Positions 36,559 through 49,100 of a stretch of 64,000 bases of DNA are shown here, one piece after another (positions within the stretch are counted from its first letter, which is position 1; every line of letters begins with the position of its first letter). The notes under the pieces were generated by a model. It was not told the origin of the DNA, made no database searches, and saw only the letters and a list, made by a program, of their open reading frames with translations. The position numbers and the translations under genes are program-made. Source of the DNA: Sipunculus nudus (lineage: Eukaryota > Annelida > Sipuncula > Golfingiida > Sipunculidae); contig CM049317.1 of NCBI GenBank assembly GCA_026874595.1, positions 69,359,118 through 69,423,117 of the forward strand, written 5' to 3'.

Positions 36559-36919
36559 GTAAGTTACATTTAGCCCTGTCTAACTAGCTGTATGCAAACT
36601 ATTCAAGTACTTGTGATAGTTCCAGAATGTACCCGTATGCAATGTGTTTATCTTACTAGTGTTTAATTAATTTGACCTGAGCTTTGATAGTGTTTAATGT
36701 TGTTACTCAATAGATGTTTTCTACTTAATGCCATACGTGGATTTCCTTTTTGTAATATATCACGGGATTTCTGAAAGAATTTATATATCAAACAAATGAA
36801 TTGGCACAATCCCCCATTCTAAATGCACTAAATGCTCGCAAACGTTTTGGTTTCAAGATATTTGCTCTCAAAGTATCTGAGAAATATATATGAGCATATA
36901 CTATCTGTTTCTTGCGTTG

Positions 36920-36922
<3 letters not shown>

Positions 36923-36960
<38 letters not shown>
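36923..36960. repeat. (TA)n array
   Basis: Within the intron between tail array units 1 and 2. Confidence 0.95.
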
Positions 36961-36962
<2 letters not shown>

Positions 36963-37245
36963 ACTCGTCGTTGAATCTCGTCAATCCACTCAATATTTGT
37001 CATTTCTTCAAATTACTTTGATATTTAAATATTCAAGAGAAGTCTGCATCTTGACACTGACCACCTGATTCCACAAAAGAAGTATGTTAATATATGTATT
37101 CTCAAATGCCTCATAGAATGATCAAAACCTGTTCATGCCTTATCCAACATATTTAAGAAATGTGTTCTCTTATTTTCTTAAAGCAGAAAGCTTTATAATA
37201 AATTAGACTATTTCTTTATATTATTTTTGTTCTATTTTACGTCAG

Positions 37246-37410
37246 GGAGGTAGTAAAAGAACTGAGTCTAGTTTAACCTCAGGAAATGCAGCACAAAGAA
37301 AACATGAAGACCAAACATGTTCGCAGAAATATTATACCCCTCCAGTTGACCAACCAAATGGACCCGAGAGAGAACCGGTCTTAAATCAGAATACGGGAGG
37401 CGACCATGAG
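37246..37410 (+). CDS. Receptor exon 14: tail array unit 2
   Basis: Acceptor ATTTTACGTCAG, donor GGTCTGTG, 55 codons, phase 0-0. It encodes GGSKRTESSLTSGNAAQRKH, then CSQKYYTPPVDQPNG and LNQNTGGDHE. It is more diverged than units 1 and 3 and is the only unit with tyrosines and a PPVDQP proline patch. Confidence 0.7.
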
Positions 37411-37950
37411 GTCTGTGACTTATTGTTACAGCTGACAGTATCTTGTCATAATAGAAAAATGCGTTTACGGTTAGTTTTCTGACCCGGGTGATATTTTAAT
37501 GTTATCATTTCAGTCAACAAATTCAGGTTTTAGCTAGGGCACTTATTTGATAACCGTAACTAAACTTGTCACACAATATGTCTTTCTCCTGCATAATGGC
37601 TATCGACTAAAGGTTTCGGAAATAAGTATATTAAATAAAAATAGATTAACAAATTCCTCTATGACGAACCACGCCTAATGCCTGAGGTGATTCTGATATC
37701 AATTAATTTAAGAGAATCATTACCAATATCTTCATATTTCTTGAAGCTGATGTGTACTTCCATTCGTTGACTGTCCTTAAACCATTCTTGAAATGTTGCA
37801 TTGTTAATTTACTTATAATCCACAAATTAAGTGGTCTAGGTTAATGTACTTACAAAAGGAAACCACTCTTCAATTGTTCAAGTATTTATTAAAACAATTT
37901 AAAACAATACATTTTATCATATATAATTTGATAAATATTTATTCAATATT

Positions 37951-38132
37951 TTAGAGCTACCAGTACTAACTTAGAAACGTTTTGAAATGTTTTGACATTT
38001 AGGGCGACAATTAGAAAAAAAAATTATCATATATAATTTGATAAATATTTTTTTCATTTTTTTTTCTAATTGTCTCCCTAAATGTTAACACATTTCAAAA
38101 CGTTTCTAAGTTAGTACTGGTAGCTCTAAAAT
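37951..38132. repeat. Snap-back palindrome in a tail-array intron
   Basis: Left arm TTAGAGCTACCAGTACTAAC (from 37951) and right arm GTTAGTACTGGTAGCTCTAA (ending near 38129) are reverse complements over about 70 bases, with a spacer of about 35 bases. The right arm is in the same orientation as the matching intron sequence before exon 13 (about 36285-36355); the left arm is an inverted extra copy. Confidence 0.85.
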
Positions 38133-38173
38133 AACCCAGTCTCTTACTTTATTTAGTATCTATTTTACGTCAG

Positions 38174-38338
38174 AAACAGAGTGGAAAAACTGCACCTTGT
38201 TCAACCTCACAAAAAGCAACTCAAGGAAACAATGTTGACGAAACAGACTCGCAGAATCATTCACCTGAGACAGAGGACCGGCTTAATGATACCGAACGAG
38301 CCCCCAACGGACACGAGAAAACAAGAGGGAAGCTTGAG
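38174..38338 (+). CDS. Receptor exon 15: tail array unit 3
   Basis: Acceptor ATTTTACGTCAG, donor GGTAAGTT, 55 codons, phase 0-0. It encodes KQSGKTAPCSTSQKATQGNN, then VDETDSQNHSPETEDRLND and KTRGKLE. It is the closest paralogue of unit 1, with flanking introns also duplicated. Confidence 0.75.
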
Positions 38339-40532
38339 GTAAGTTATGTTTAGCTCTGTCTGACTTGCTGTATGCATACTATTCAAGTACCTGTGATATT
38401 TCCGGAATGTAACCGTATGCAATGTGTTTATCTTACTAGTGTTTCCTTTGATATGACCTGTGTTTTGATAGTGTTTAATGTTGTAACTCAATAGATGTTT
38501 TCTACTTAATGCCATACGTGGTTTTCCTTTTTGTAATATATCACGTGATTTCTGAAAGGAATAATATATCAAACAAATGAAATGACACAATCCCCCGTAG
38601 CCTGAGGTATGTCATATTTTGCAACAGTTGATCTTTTATGTTTAATATATATATATATATATCCATATAATATACTGGGTACAGTTACAGACATGTTGTG
38701 AGGTGCAAGATCCAATTTTTTCTATAATGAGCATATAATTGTTTATTTTCATGTTAGAATCGAGAAAGATGAGGCGTGACCCTCCATCCCCTTTGAATTT
38801 GCGTACTCAAACGATTTATAGTAATAAATCATAAATATTTATTGGACTTAATGTTTCACAAAGAACTACAACAAAATAAAAAAATGAGATTAACTTATTC
38901 CTCTATAACGATCTACGGGTTATGCCTGATATGATTTTGATGCCAGGGTATATAAGAGAGTAACTTCCAGCGTATCCATCTCTCTTGAAGCTGATTTGTA
39001 TATCCAATCATTGACTGTCATAAACCAGTTCGTGAAATGAAGCATTGTTAATATACTTTTAGTCTCGAAATTAAGTGATGTCTAGGTGAAGAGCCGTTAC
39101 TACTTTATAATTGTAAGAATACGTATGTTTAAATGTATATAGAACAATTTATAAAGAACAGATTTTTCACCATACATATTCTGTTTAATTTGTTCATTTT
39201 TCTTTCATGGCAAAAGGACTACTCTATCGCCCCCTCCCCCCCCCCCCCCGGATAATTACCTCCGGGAAAATAACCCCTAAGACAATTACCCCCCCCCCCC
39301 GTACAAGTACCCCTGAACAATAACCCCCGTGATATAGCATATTCTATATATGTAGAAGGTAAATTTGACAAACAACATTTCCTCTAAATATATACGATAA
39401 TAGGAATTAAAATTGAAGAAATGTTTAAATCAGAAATGGATTTAAATCATACATCATGTTATCATGATTAGTTTGCTATTGCTTGTATCTTAAGAGACTT
39501 CGTAGATGGTCTATTTTGTGTAAAAAAAAATGTACGATAATGTATTAATTTTTTCTTTGGCCTTATACTTCATGTGAAAAATATATATATGTTTTAAATA
39601 TCACTTTTTCTATAGGAAGTAAACGTTTTTATAAGTCAAGGCTGAAAAATACTGTTACGTGTAAATAATCTTTCATCCTGGTTCCACACGCAACCAACTG
39701 CACTGAAGAGAGACTCATTAAATGATAATATTTATAATAATCAAATAATTGTATACAATATATACAAGAATACAAAACGTTTAGGTTTACATTAATGTCT
39801 GTCCAAGTGAGACACTTGTGTTTATACAAAACAATGTTCTTAACTTGAAGTGAAGTGAAGTAGGTGTGTCTCTAAATAAAAAAAAAAATAAAAAAGTGCG
39901 AGTACGAGTGCGAGTGCGAGTATGACCTCTGGGGCTGCGTAGGAGCCGTTCACGGTAAAAAGTTCATCCTCAAACGAAGAAAAGTCCAAAACCATGCCTG
40001 GTGAGCACAACGACAGTTAACAAAATAATTGCAGCCCATACGGAATCGGGCATGTGATGCTTTTATAATCGTACGCCACGTGACGTGGTACCGTTCACAA
40101 AGGAAACAAGTTCCAGGTAATGAAAAGAGTCCACTGTTTGTCCGTTGTCTTCTGTGGTGTTACGCTTCAATGCTCTCCGTTCGATCCCCCCCCCCCCTGT
40201 GTTCTTTGGTGTCCTCATAACAGGTAACCTGTAGAACAACCGCCGCCATCAAAGTTACAATGGAACCACATAACGACACACTGAAAGCAAACGATCAGTA
40301 TATAAAAATATTGCTCACTCTATGTTTTTCTCAAATTCAAGTATTATTTTTAAAAGTACATGTATGTTTTATATGAAGGGGTAATGGTCCCGAGATATTT
40401 GTCTGGGGATAGTTGTTCTAGAACCATTTTCCTCATTTCGACCCTAATTATTTCATAATTGCAAAACATGTTTCCTATTTGATACTGAAATCTTTAAAAT
40501 AAACCAGTCAAATACTTGTTATTATACGACAG
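38339..40532. other. Receptor intron with poly-C stretches
   Basis: No further exon is convincing. Poly-C runs lie near 39229-39300, and a decayed copy of the upstream array intron is seen near 39050-39110 (AAATTAAGTG context), suggesting an additional lost or diverged duplication unit. Confidence 0.4.
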
Positions 40533-40685
40533 GAAAGTAGTGAAAGAACTGCATCTGGTTTAACCTCCCGAAGTGACAAGGTGGCAAAAACAGATTCGCA
40601 GACTAATTCTCTCGCCACAACAAATCGGACAGATGGACTCGAGAGAGAATCCGGCGTAAATCAGAATACAAGAGGCCAGCCAGAG
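40533..40685 (+). CDS. Receptor exon 16: tail array unit 4
   Basis: Acceptor TATTATACGACAG, donor GGTATGTG, 51 codons, phase 0-0. It encodes ESSERTASGLTSRSDKVAKT, then DSQTNSL and VNQNTRGQPE. It matches the series (S-x-R-T...LTS...TDSQ.N...N.NTRG..E) with a four-codon deletion. Confidence 0.7.
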
Positions 40686-41112
40686 GTATGTGATATTTTT
40701 TGCGACAGCTGATAATATCTTCTCATAGTATTAAGATGCTTGCAGGGTTTGTTTTGTGACCCCTGGTAATATTGTAATCATTCAAGCCATTCAAGGTAAT
40801 GTTTCAATTAGAACAGGACTTTGGTAGCCATGACTTAACTTGTCACACAATACGTATTTGTCCTGCATAATGAGTCGTTTTACTTTCGTCAATATTATTG
40901 TGCATTATTCAACTATTGTTCTTGTTGTTTTTTTTGTACTGTCAAGACATAAAAAAAATAGAAGAACAAAAACATGCCTTACAGTATACACATATTTTAT
41001 CTATCTGTAGTGTATCTTATTCTTATTATTAGTATTATTAATGTTATTATCATTATCAAGAAAAGAACCTTTGCATTTATATATCGGTAATAAGTAAGCT
41101 GATATCAAGGTT

Positions 41113-41114
<2 letters not shown>

Positions 41115-41156
<42 letters not shown>

Positions 41157-41171
41157 TCATCATCATCATCA
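41115..41171. repeat. (TA)n(TCA)n microsatellite
   Basis: TA array followed by ATC/TCA trinucleotides. Confidence 0.95.
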
Positions 41172-41688
41172 GAAAGTTTACATGTGACAGACATTTAAAA
41201 TCAATAATAATATATATGGGGTCGGCTTTACTCTGACTAAAAAACTGTCTGGAGCTAATTTTGTGATACAAAGGTTTATGATACATAGCAGATCATTGAA
41301 ATTTACAGTTGCACATTGATCGTTTTAGTGTTATGTTTTGTTATTATGACTGACCAATGCCAGAGCGACAGCTGTTCTTTATCATGTTTAATGAAGTGAT
41401 ACCACTTTGTACAATCCATTCCAAATGCTGTCCTTGTCGCTTCCTGTTTGATTTTTTGATAACAGGCAGTGTCATCAATTTGTTTATGCTCTTGGACTCA
41501 ACATATTGCCAGCTTTTTTAATCCCTCATATTTATTGAAATGATTTATTTCCAGTATTCACTAACATGAACAAGACATGTTTACTATCATTCTCGAAAGT
41601 GGCAACTTTTATGCACAGCGTTATAGATACTAAACATGACACTTTTTTTCTGACAATTAAAATATAGTTGCACAATGTTGCTCAATAG

Positions 41689-41889
41689 GCTTGTAAACAT
41701 CCCAGAATGGAAGATACAGGGTCTCCGACCAACAGTGGTATTCAAGCAACAGAAGTCTCTCCGGCCAAGCAAACGAACACTCCGGAACCAATCTACCTTC
41801 CAGTCTATATGTATTTTACATGCAAACGGGGCCATATAAATCTCACCTTATTCACAGCTGAGAACCCAGATGCCAAAGAATGCATCAAG
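41689..41889 (+). CDS. Receptor exon 17: start of an unrecognised tail domain
   Basis: With the acceptor CTCAATAG before 41689 it runs in phase 0-0 for 67 codons. It includes MEDTGSPTNSGIQATEVSPA from 41707, then PEPIYLPVYMYFTCKRGHIN and LTLFTAENPDAKECIK, with a donor GGTATGTA. The acceptor is weak. The alternative CATCCCAG, one base before the ATG at 41707, would make this the first coding exon of a separate gene or transcript. Confidence 0.55.
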
Positions 41890-42773
41890 GTATGTATTCC
41901 AGATATTTTATGGAAGTATTATCTACATTATGTGTATGTAGCTGGTGCAAAGATTTTTTTCTCTCTCAGCTAAACCCTTTCTTTCTAACATTTTTATTAC
42001 AGATTTAAATGGTTTAAATGTTATACACTAGCAAATAACTGTTTTAGAATTCAGAGGACTCCTCTGCCAAAATAAAATAAAGAGTAAAGCGTGTTTTTTT
42101 CATGACGACACCCCCTCTTTAACCTACAATGTCATTTTAGGTTTCTTGAGTTTTTAATTTTCATAAGGTTGTAGCAGGTATCTAGAAAACGAATGCAACC
42201 TAAACGGTAAGCATGTGATAAGCGAAATGTTCAGATATACAGTCAAACAATTTATTTCGATTATTTATCAACAACCGGGTCGTATACTTCGTCCCTATGG
42301 ACGATAGATTAAATAAACACCTCTCAAATTCGCTTTGACTAGAAAATAATAACAATAGCCTACATCATAAGGGGATGGAACGAAGCCTAAAGGTTCAGGC
42401 GTGAAACTTCGGAGGTGAAGGTCCCTGGATCGTACCCCGTCGGTGCTTCAATGGCATAATGGTGTAATCTAAATGAACCTTAGAAAATCGCTCTAATGTC
42501 TTAACGACAGGTTATGACTTCTGGACTGTTAATAACCCCGTGCAAATAAAACCTGAAATCCAACTAAAATGATAACTAGAAAAACACTCAGAGAGCTCAG
42601 ATCTCCGCAAAGGCAGCTGATATAGATTTATCAAAAAAGCAGCATTTTATAAAAACTTTTTTTTGAGAATGATGAGTTAGATTGATTGGTAGAATCGGTT
42701 TTTCCAAATGAAAGGCAATAATTTTTGTGCAGTTAAAAAAACAAGTTTTTAAAATAAAGGATATAAATAGCAG

Positions 42774-42849
42774 AGCAAGGGTTCGAACCCATACTGTAAA
42801 CCATCGCTTAAGTCTGACCAATGTACATTACCCCTGTGCCATTTTGCTT
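42774..42849 (-). mobile_element. tRNA-like sequence (SINE-type)
   Basis: On the minus strand, box A (TGGCACAGGGG) and box B (GGGTTCGAACCC) lie at tRNA-like spacing, with ends AGCAA and TTGCT that can pair as an acceptor stem. The anticodon arm is poor, so a tRNA-derived repeat is more likely than a working tRNA. Confidence 0.5.
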
Positions 42850-43071
42850 CTTAGTAAACTAAGCAGTTTATAGTGCCAATAAACCAGTAAATGACAAAAA
42901 CCCTGGCCTGAGCCACTAAATCCATTAAGTGACATGAGAATTCAAATCTTACATGGTTATAACAGTGTCATTTCCATCTAATGTTTCCTCTAATTTATCA
43001 ATAATCGATCCAAGTGTCTATAGGAACCGCTATTGAGCCACTGAATTTTCCCGGTTCTGGTGTATACATAT

Positions 43072-43072
<1 letters not shown>

Positions 43073-43132
<60 letters not shown>
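43073..43132. repeat. (CT)n(TA)n microsatellite
   Basis: CT dinucleotides passing into TA dinucleotides, the same layout as at 17665 and 27309. Confidence 0.95.
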
Positions 43133-43134
<2 letters not shown>

Positions 43135-43804
43135 CCTAAACTCATTTACATTCTTATTGCAACAGGATAAGGAACAACCGTGGCCCTCCCTGCGGTACGT
43201 TGATTTACCGACACCTTTCAGGGTTCCAAATATGGCCATATGGCCACCTGTGTGAACAAATATGCTTTGGACCCCCCCCCCCTTATATAACTAGAAATTA
43301 TCCGGGGTTATTAACGCATGGGCCGCCCCCAAAAATAAATCAATTGTTCCTGGTATCATTCGAAAGCTATTGAGAAAATGTTATCAAACACCGTTGAGGA
43401 TTTTTTTCATTCAAGTGGTATGGATGACATCATCCTCATTCCATAGACCTTGCCTTAAAAAAGAGAAACATTTAATTCACCCGTCTGCTTTGGGAATCAC
43501 ATACCGTTACATCCTTGCAATTCAGTCGCTCTATAATAAAGACCAATGTTTCGAAATAAAAACGAACAAATTATTTGCACGCTTTTAAAGGCACCATATT
43601 AGGAAAGTAAACCATAACATTACAGGCCATTGGAATCATAATCATCTCTTTTTTCTTTATAACCCAAAGTTACATGTCATCTAACTTATATATAACATCT
43701 GACTATTGCGTTTTTGAACAAGTGTTACTGATGATATAAAGAATTGAGGTAATAACCTAATGTGTGTTACATGATGTTACTTTTTTATTTTGTACATTTT
43801 GAAG

Positions 43805-43990
43805 AAACTGGAAGAGACGTATGGGAATGGAAAGAGAATGGACAGAAATATTCTAACAAAATCACCTGATGCCGAATGCGAACTTTTCATTCGAATCATA
43901 TTATCTCAGAATGGAAGTTGGAAGGAGCAAGGAACTGAACTAGAAGCAAGTATGATTGTGGACGTTTTAAGGTTAATTTGTCCAACTGAA
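43805..43990 (+). CDS. Receptor exon 18: unrecognised domain
   Basis: Acceptor ACATTTTGAAG, donor AGTAAATT, 62 codons, phase 0-0. It encodes KLEETYGNGKRMDRNILTKS, then DAECELFIRIILSQNGSWKE and MIVDVLRLICPTE. The alternation of charged helices and hydrophobic strands suggests a folded domain. I do not recognise it. Confidence 0.6.
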
Positions 43991-44216
43991 GTAAATTTAA
44001 ATAAACTATTTTCGTTCAATGGCTGAATTCTTTGTCTGAACTAGAAGTAAATAGACACAAATATTATGTTTCGAATGAAACTATACCTGTAAGATATGTA
44101 CTTAAAATACACATAAACCACTGAGACCTATAATACAAATGAGAGATTTTAGCAAATCATAAAACAAGAAGGAAAAGTGGCACTTTATACCACTTTACTC
44201 ATTCTTATCGTTCAAG

Positions 44217-44402
44217 TACAAGAAGACAACCGGGAAAGTTAGAGATGACCTGCAAGAAGCACCCTTGGCCGTATTAACTGACGTGGCATTCATAAGTACT
44301 AACGCAACTGAATGGCAAAATGAACCTTTAGAGTTCAAACTAACTTGCGGAACTAATGAGAAGGAAACGGAAAAGCGTGACGTCTTCATCTTTCCTGATG
44401 AG
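44217..44402 (+). CDS. Receptor exon 19: unrecognised domain, second part
   Basis: Acceptor TCGTTCAAG, donor GGTAACCA, 62 codons, phase 0-0, the same length as exon 18. It encodes YKKTTGKVRDDLQEAPLAVL, then TDVAFISTNATEWQNEPLEF and KLTCGTNEKETEKRDVFIFP. No family recognised. Confidence 0.6.
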
Positions 44403-44622
44403 GTAACCAACCTGAGATTCTAAATAACGTGTATACACACTGTCGTATGTCTTAGATAACAAATGTTAGATGACGTGCACAGACCTGAAATGTATGTGCA
44501 TGTATGTACAAATATATGTAGAATATACACGAGGTGCTGACAGGCACGAAATTATGCTAGGATTACACGTGATGATCAGAGTAAATGCAGGTGCGGTACA
44601 GTTTATCAATGTTTATTGACAG

Positions 44623-44700
44623 ATTGACCACACATTAACAGCTACAAACAGTGGGGATGAAAAGCATAAAAGTTACACCCAGTCTGGAACTGACGAAGCT
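44623..44700 (+). CDS. Receptor exon 20: tail
   Basis: Acceptor TTTATTGACAG, donor TGTAAGTA, 26 codons, phase 0-0, encoding IDHTLTATNSGDEKHKSYTQ then SGTDEA. Polar and probably disordered. Confidence 0.6.
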
Positions 44701-45136
44701 GTAAGTAAACATTTGTTCAGTTTTCTCGGCAGTTCTCGTAAACTAGAAATAACATGATAGAAATGATGATGCCTATGAAACACTACTTAGTAAAATATTG
44801 ATATGTGATGTTTATTTACATGATTTTTGCCGTGTGGACATCTACTGTATCTAAAATAACTTTGGGTTTTTACCGGAAACTCCTTTCAATATTCGGAATC
44901 ATTTGTTTTTAAGGGTAGTTCCTGGAATGAAGGTGTTACTTCGATTGAAGGGAAAAAGATCGCCATATGTAAAGAATGTGATTTAATTGCAGGGTGTGCG
45001 GATTTTTTTTTTAAACAGGCAAAGGGATAATCTAAGCTTTATCTCGTCGTCTAGACATAATAGTTAACTTTTGAAAATGTCGCCGCATGTTTCCTGTGAG
45101 ACAAATTACATTTTTATGTTTGAATGTAATTTACAG

Positions 45137-45163
45137 GCCAAAGAAACTCTTATGCAACTGAAG
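45137..45163 (+). CDS. Receptor exon 21: 27-nt microexon
   Basis: Acceptor GTAATTTACAG, donor GGTGAGTA, nine codons (AKETLMQLK), phase 0-0. Strong splice sites on both sides support it despite its size. Confidence 0.5.
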
Positions 45164-45362
45164 GTGAGTATTTTAGAATTTTTCTTTTGTAGATTGTGTA
45201 TTAGATTGTGTTTTGTTCTTAATGACGCATTGAAAAGAAAAAAAATCTGGTAAATTAAACAAAAGAAGATCATTGGATTCGATTTTTTGGCCGATTCAGG
45301 GCAAAATGATAAGATCACCGGTTTACTCTCGGTGATTATTCAAATTGATTTTGTCTATTTAG

Positions 45363-45434
45363 AAAGTGGCAGGTGCGAAGCCTTTTCAAGTTGATGAGGG
45401 TAACAATAATCCGGGAGGACAAAGCGCGCAAAAC
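45363..45434 (+). CDS. Receptor exon 22: tail
   Basis: Acceptor TTGTCTATTTAG, donor CGTAAGTT, 24 codons, phase 0-0, encoding KVAGAKPFQVDEGNNNPGGQ then SAQN. Confidence 0.6.
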
Positions 45435-46169
45435 GTAAGTTTATAATACAATTGTTGCTGCATCAGCATAGTTATTAATATGAACTAATACGATGCGACA
45501 AAAAGGAAATTGGTCAGTTCTTGGGTAAAGTTAGGCAGCTTTTGAATGAGTCAATACGTGACAATGGAAAAAATAAACACAATACGGGAAAGAGAATTCT
45601 GGCTACTGTCCCTGCATGAAGTTCATGTGAATAAGTAAATTTGTAAAGTTTTGTCGGGGATGTTTCAAAGTTAGAAAATAAATCCCATTGTCCATCAAGG
45701 TATATAAGTCATACATGAGACCACATTGTGGATGAATAGTGACCGTAAGAAAACAAACTCCTGTGTAGGCAAAGTAGTGACCGTGAGGGTATACATCATG
45801 GTATTTATCAATATGTGAACTTTTTTTTTTCTTTTCTCTTCTTTTGATGCCTCAGAATATTTTCTCTTTTTTTCAATGATTTTCTTTTCATCATCGACAT
45901 CACATGAACTAATGAATATATAATGTTACAAAAAGTCATACATGCAGTGTTCGGCGCGTATTATGATATCAGTGACATGTAATAGAATAAACTCCCAATT
46001 CACATTCACTATATATTTAGAAAAAATTAACATTAAACCTTAATGTCTAAGAAGATAATAGAATATGCAACTCAACTTCAACCGGATGCTAACATATTTC
46101 CAGCAAATATGAACACAATAAAACAAAACTGGGTAATTAAACCTTGAACATTAAGCAGTTGGAAGGTAT
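45435..46169. other. Start of the last receptor intron
   Basis: AT-rich; includes the likely 3' flank of the LINE. Nothing else seen. Confidence 0.4.
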
Positions 46170-49100
46170 TCAAGTGATTTGGTTTAAAAGGATTTTGTTC
46201 CATTTAAACAGATAATTTTGCATAACATTATTGTTCTCTGACACCTTACGCTCAAACAGTTCCATTTTTTGCACATGCTTCTGAAAAAATTGTAAGGTTG
46301 GAGTGTTCATGTTATTTTGATAGTTGAATATTACACACTTATAGATTAATAGCAACGTGTCAATAAGGCTTTTATTCTCATAATGTTCTGCACAACCTGT
46401 ATAAATTAACGACTTGCACATATCTGGCATCACAACTCCAGTATCTACAGCCCATTCAGTTATCTGATTATAGAACGAAAGACTCACAGTGCATTCACAA
46501 AATATATGTGTAATACTTTCTTCTTCATTTGAACAATACGAGCATTTATTTGTGTCTATTATTTTCTTTTTATACAATTTTTTGTTTACCGATAAAATGT
46601 TATGAAGAATCCTGTAGTGGAATTGCCTTAAATATATATCAAGGGAGACAGAATTAATATGATTTACTGCTTGTTTCCACGTGGTGTTTTGGTTCAACAT
46701 AGTTTCTACTTTACTTTCTACATAGTTTTCTTTATTTGGTGGATCACACACCTTTTTTTCGCACAGTTTTCCATACAGCCATTTAAAATTCAAATTTCTG
46801 GCATCTAAAACCACTTCTTCTAAGGAAAGAAAACTTCCCATAACATCAATTTCATCCGCTTTGTCTGGTATTTTGTTATTCTTTATCACACATTTCCATT
46901 CCGTCGGTATCGCATGCATAATAGAAAGATAGTGAATATAACATTTATTGTAATATTTTGAGCCAGGCGGTAAAATATCTGTTAATCGTCGTCTAGTCCC
47001 ATTTTTTTAAACAATTGGAATATACATTTGATACCAAGGTCATTCAGAAACTTATTATAAACCGTCTTACCCCCAACCTGAATATATTTATTGTTCCATA
47101 GCTGCTGTAAACATATATCTTCAACTCCTTTTGGGCTTTTTGAAGTAAAATAAGCCCATGACTTCAAACAATGGTAATAAAATTTTGTCATTTTTCCTTC
47201 AATTAATCCCGGATCGAAATTTGCACCAATCTTATCTATGCCCCTGATATTTCTGAAATACAAGTTTGGGATTCAAGCAAAATTTGTGTTTGTTAAATTC
47301 TTTAATCTGCAAATCCACATAATTCTCTGACTATCTAATATTGTTTCTATATCAGGTAATTTTAAACCTCCACTTTCTATATCACTGATTAATACTTCGT
47401 ATTTAATTTTTGGTTTTCTTCCATACCATATAAATTCAACGATGCAACTTTTGATTTTTTTAATGAATTCTTTTGGTGGCTCTATAATATTAAGAACGTA
47501 CAAAATCTTGGTTATACCCACTGATTTAACAGTGTGTTTCTTCCAAAAATTGTTAGGGCTCTCTTTCTCCAGGAGTTTAAAACCGTTTTCATCTTCTCAT
47601 ACACACTTTCAAGATTTAATCCATATGACAATTTCTCGTTATATGTATAATATATTCCAAGTATTTTTATTGCCTCATTATATAGATCCACATATTTAAT
47701 ACCAATGGTTTTATTTTGTTTGGTCTGTCTGCTGCCAATGTGTGCATACTCACTTTTCTCATAATTTACTTTAACTGAGGACACATTGCCGAACTCCTCC
47801 AATAATTCAAGAGCAGCACTCATGGAATCAAGGTCTTTCAGAAAAAAAGTGGTATCATCAGCAAATAAACTCAATTTAATTTCGCAGTTTTTAATACGAA
47901 TTCCCCTCACCTTATCTGATTGACGAACCGCTATGGCCAGGACTTCAATAACAAGCAAGAAAAGGTTTGGAGCTAAAGGGTCTCCCTGACGGGTTCCTCT
48001 TTCTATGTTAAAATAACCCGTTGTATATCCATTATTATGACACAGCTTTCCAAATTTGTGTGTAATATTCGTATCCAGGTGAGAAAACCATCACCAAATC
48101 CAAAACTTTTAAGGGTGGTATATAGAAACACATAATCAATCAAATCGAAAGCCGCTGCAAAATCAACGGCTCACATATTGCATTATACCTAAAATTCAAA
48201 GAGTAATCTAATATATCATTTATAAGATGAGAGGTATCTGATATTTTCCTGTTTTTTATAAATGCAGTCTGTTCCTCGCCAATTAGTTCTGGTAAAATAT
48301 TCTGTAATCTCTTAACTAATATTTTACTTTCAATTTTAACATCGACATTAACCAAACTTATTGGTCTCCATGACGACAAATATCTGTCATCTTTTCCCTT
48401 TTTTTTCTATGAGTTTTATTACAGCTTGTCTTTGACTGGCTGTTAATGATCCGTTAGAAGTACTGCTGTTCAAACAGGATAATAAGTCATCAACCAGAAG
48501 ATCAAAAAGGTTATATAGAATTCTTTACGTAGACCATCGTTTCCTGGTGTTTTATTACTTTTCATTTCTTTTAACGCTTCTAGTATATCCTTTTTATTAA
48601 TTGCGGCATCGCAAATACGAGCCTCCGTATCTGATTATGTCAGAATCTTTAGTTTGGACAAATTTGAGCAATCTTAATCACTTATGTAAGTCGTCCGTGA
48701 ATATTTCGTTTGATAAAAGGATTTGATCTCATCCATAATTTCTTTCGGTGAGCTTAACTCTTTTCCCTTTGCAATTAATTTCTTTATAATTGATTTATTT
48801 TTGTTTCTTTTTTTCTAAATTGAAGAAATATTTAGTACAACGTTCTCCTTCTTCAAACCATTAGACTCTTGATCTAATAATTTGTCCGTCTGTGACACGT
48901 GCATAATATTCTTCAAGTTTTTGTTTAGATATATCATATAAACTTTGGCTAGACTGGTCATTTCTATTTAGATTGTTTTCGGCTCCCGCTAATTTCTCTT
49001 CCAGATAAATGATATCCGATCTTTCTTTCCTCTTTTTTTCCTTGGAATATTTAATAGAAATTTCTCTAATTTTTGAATTTTAAATATTCCCACCATTGCT

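Noticed and set aside
41770-41830. ITIM-like tyrosine motif in PIYLPVYMYF
   Set aside because: Position -2 to each tyrosine is proline or otherwise outside the consensus; no ITAM spacing exists elsewhere in the tail.
44890-45040. Possible extra tail exon starting GSSWNEGVTSIEGKK
   Set aside because: An acceptor-like AAG exists, but no donor keeps phase 0 before the stop.
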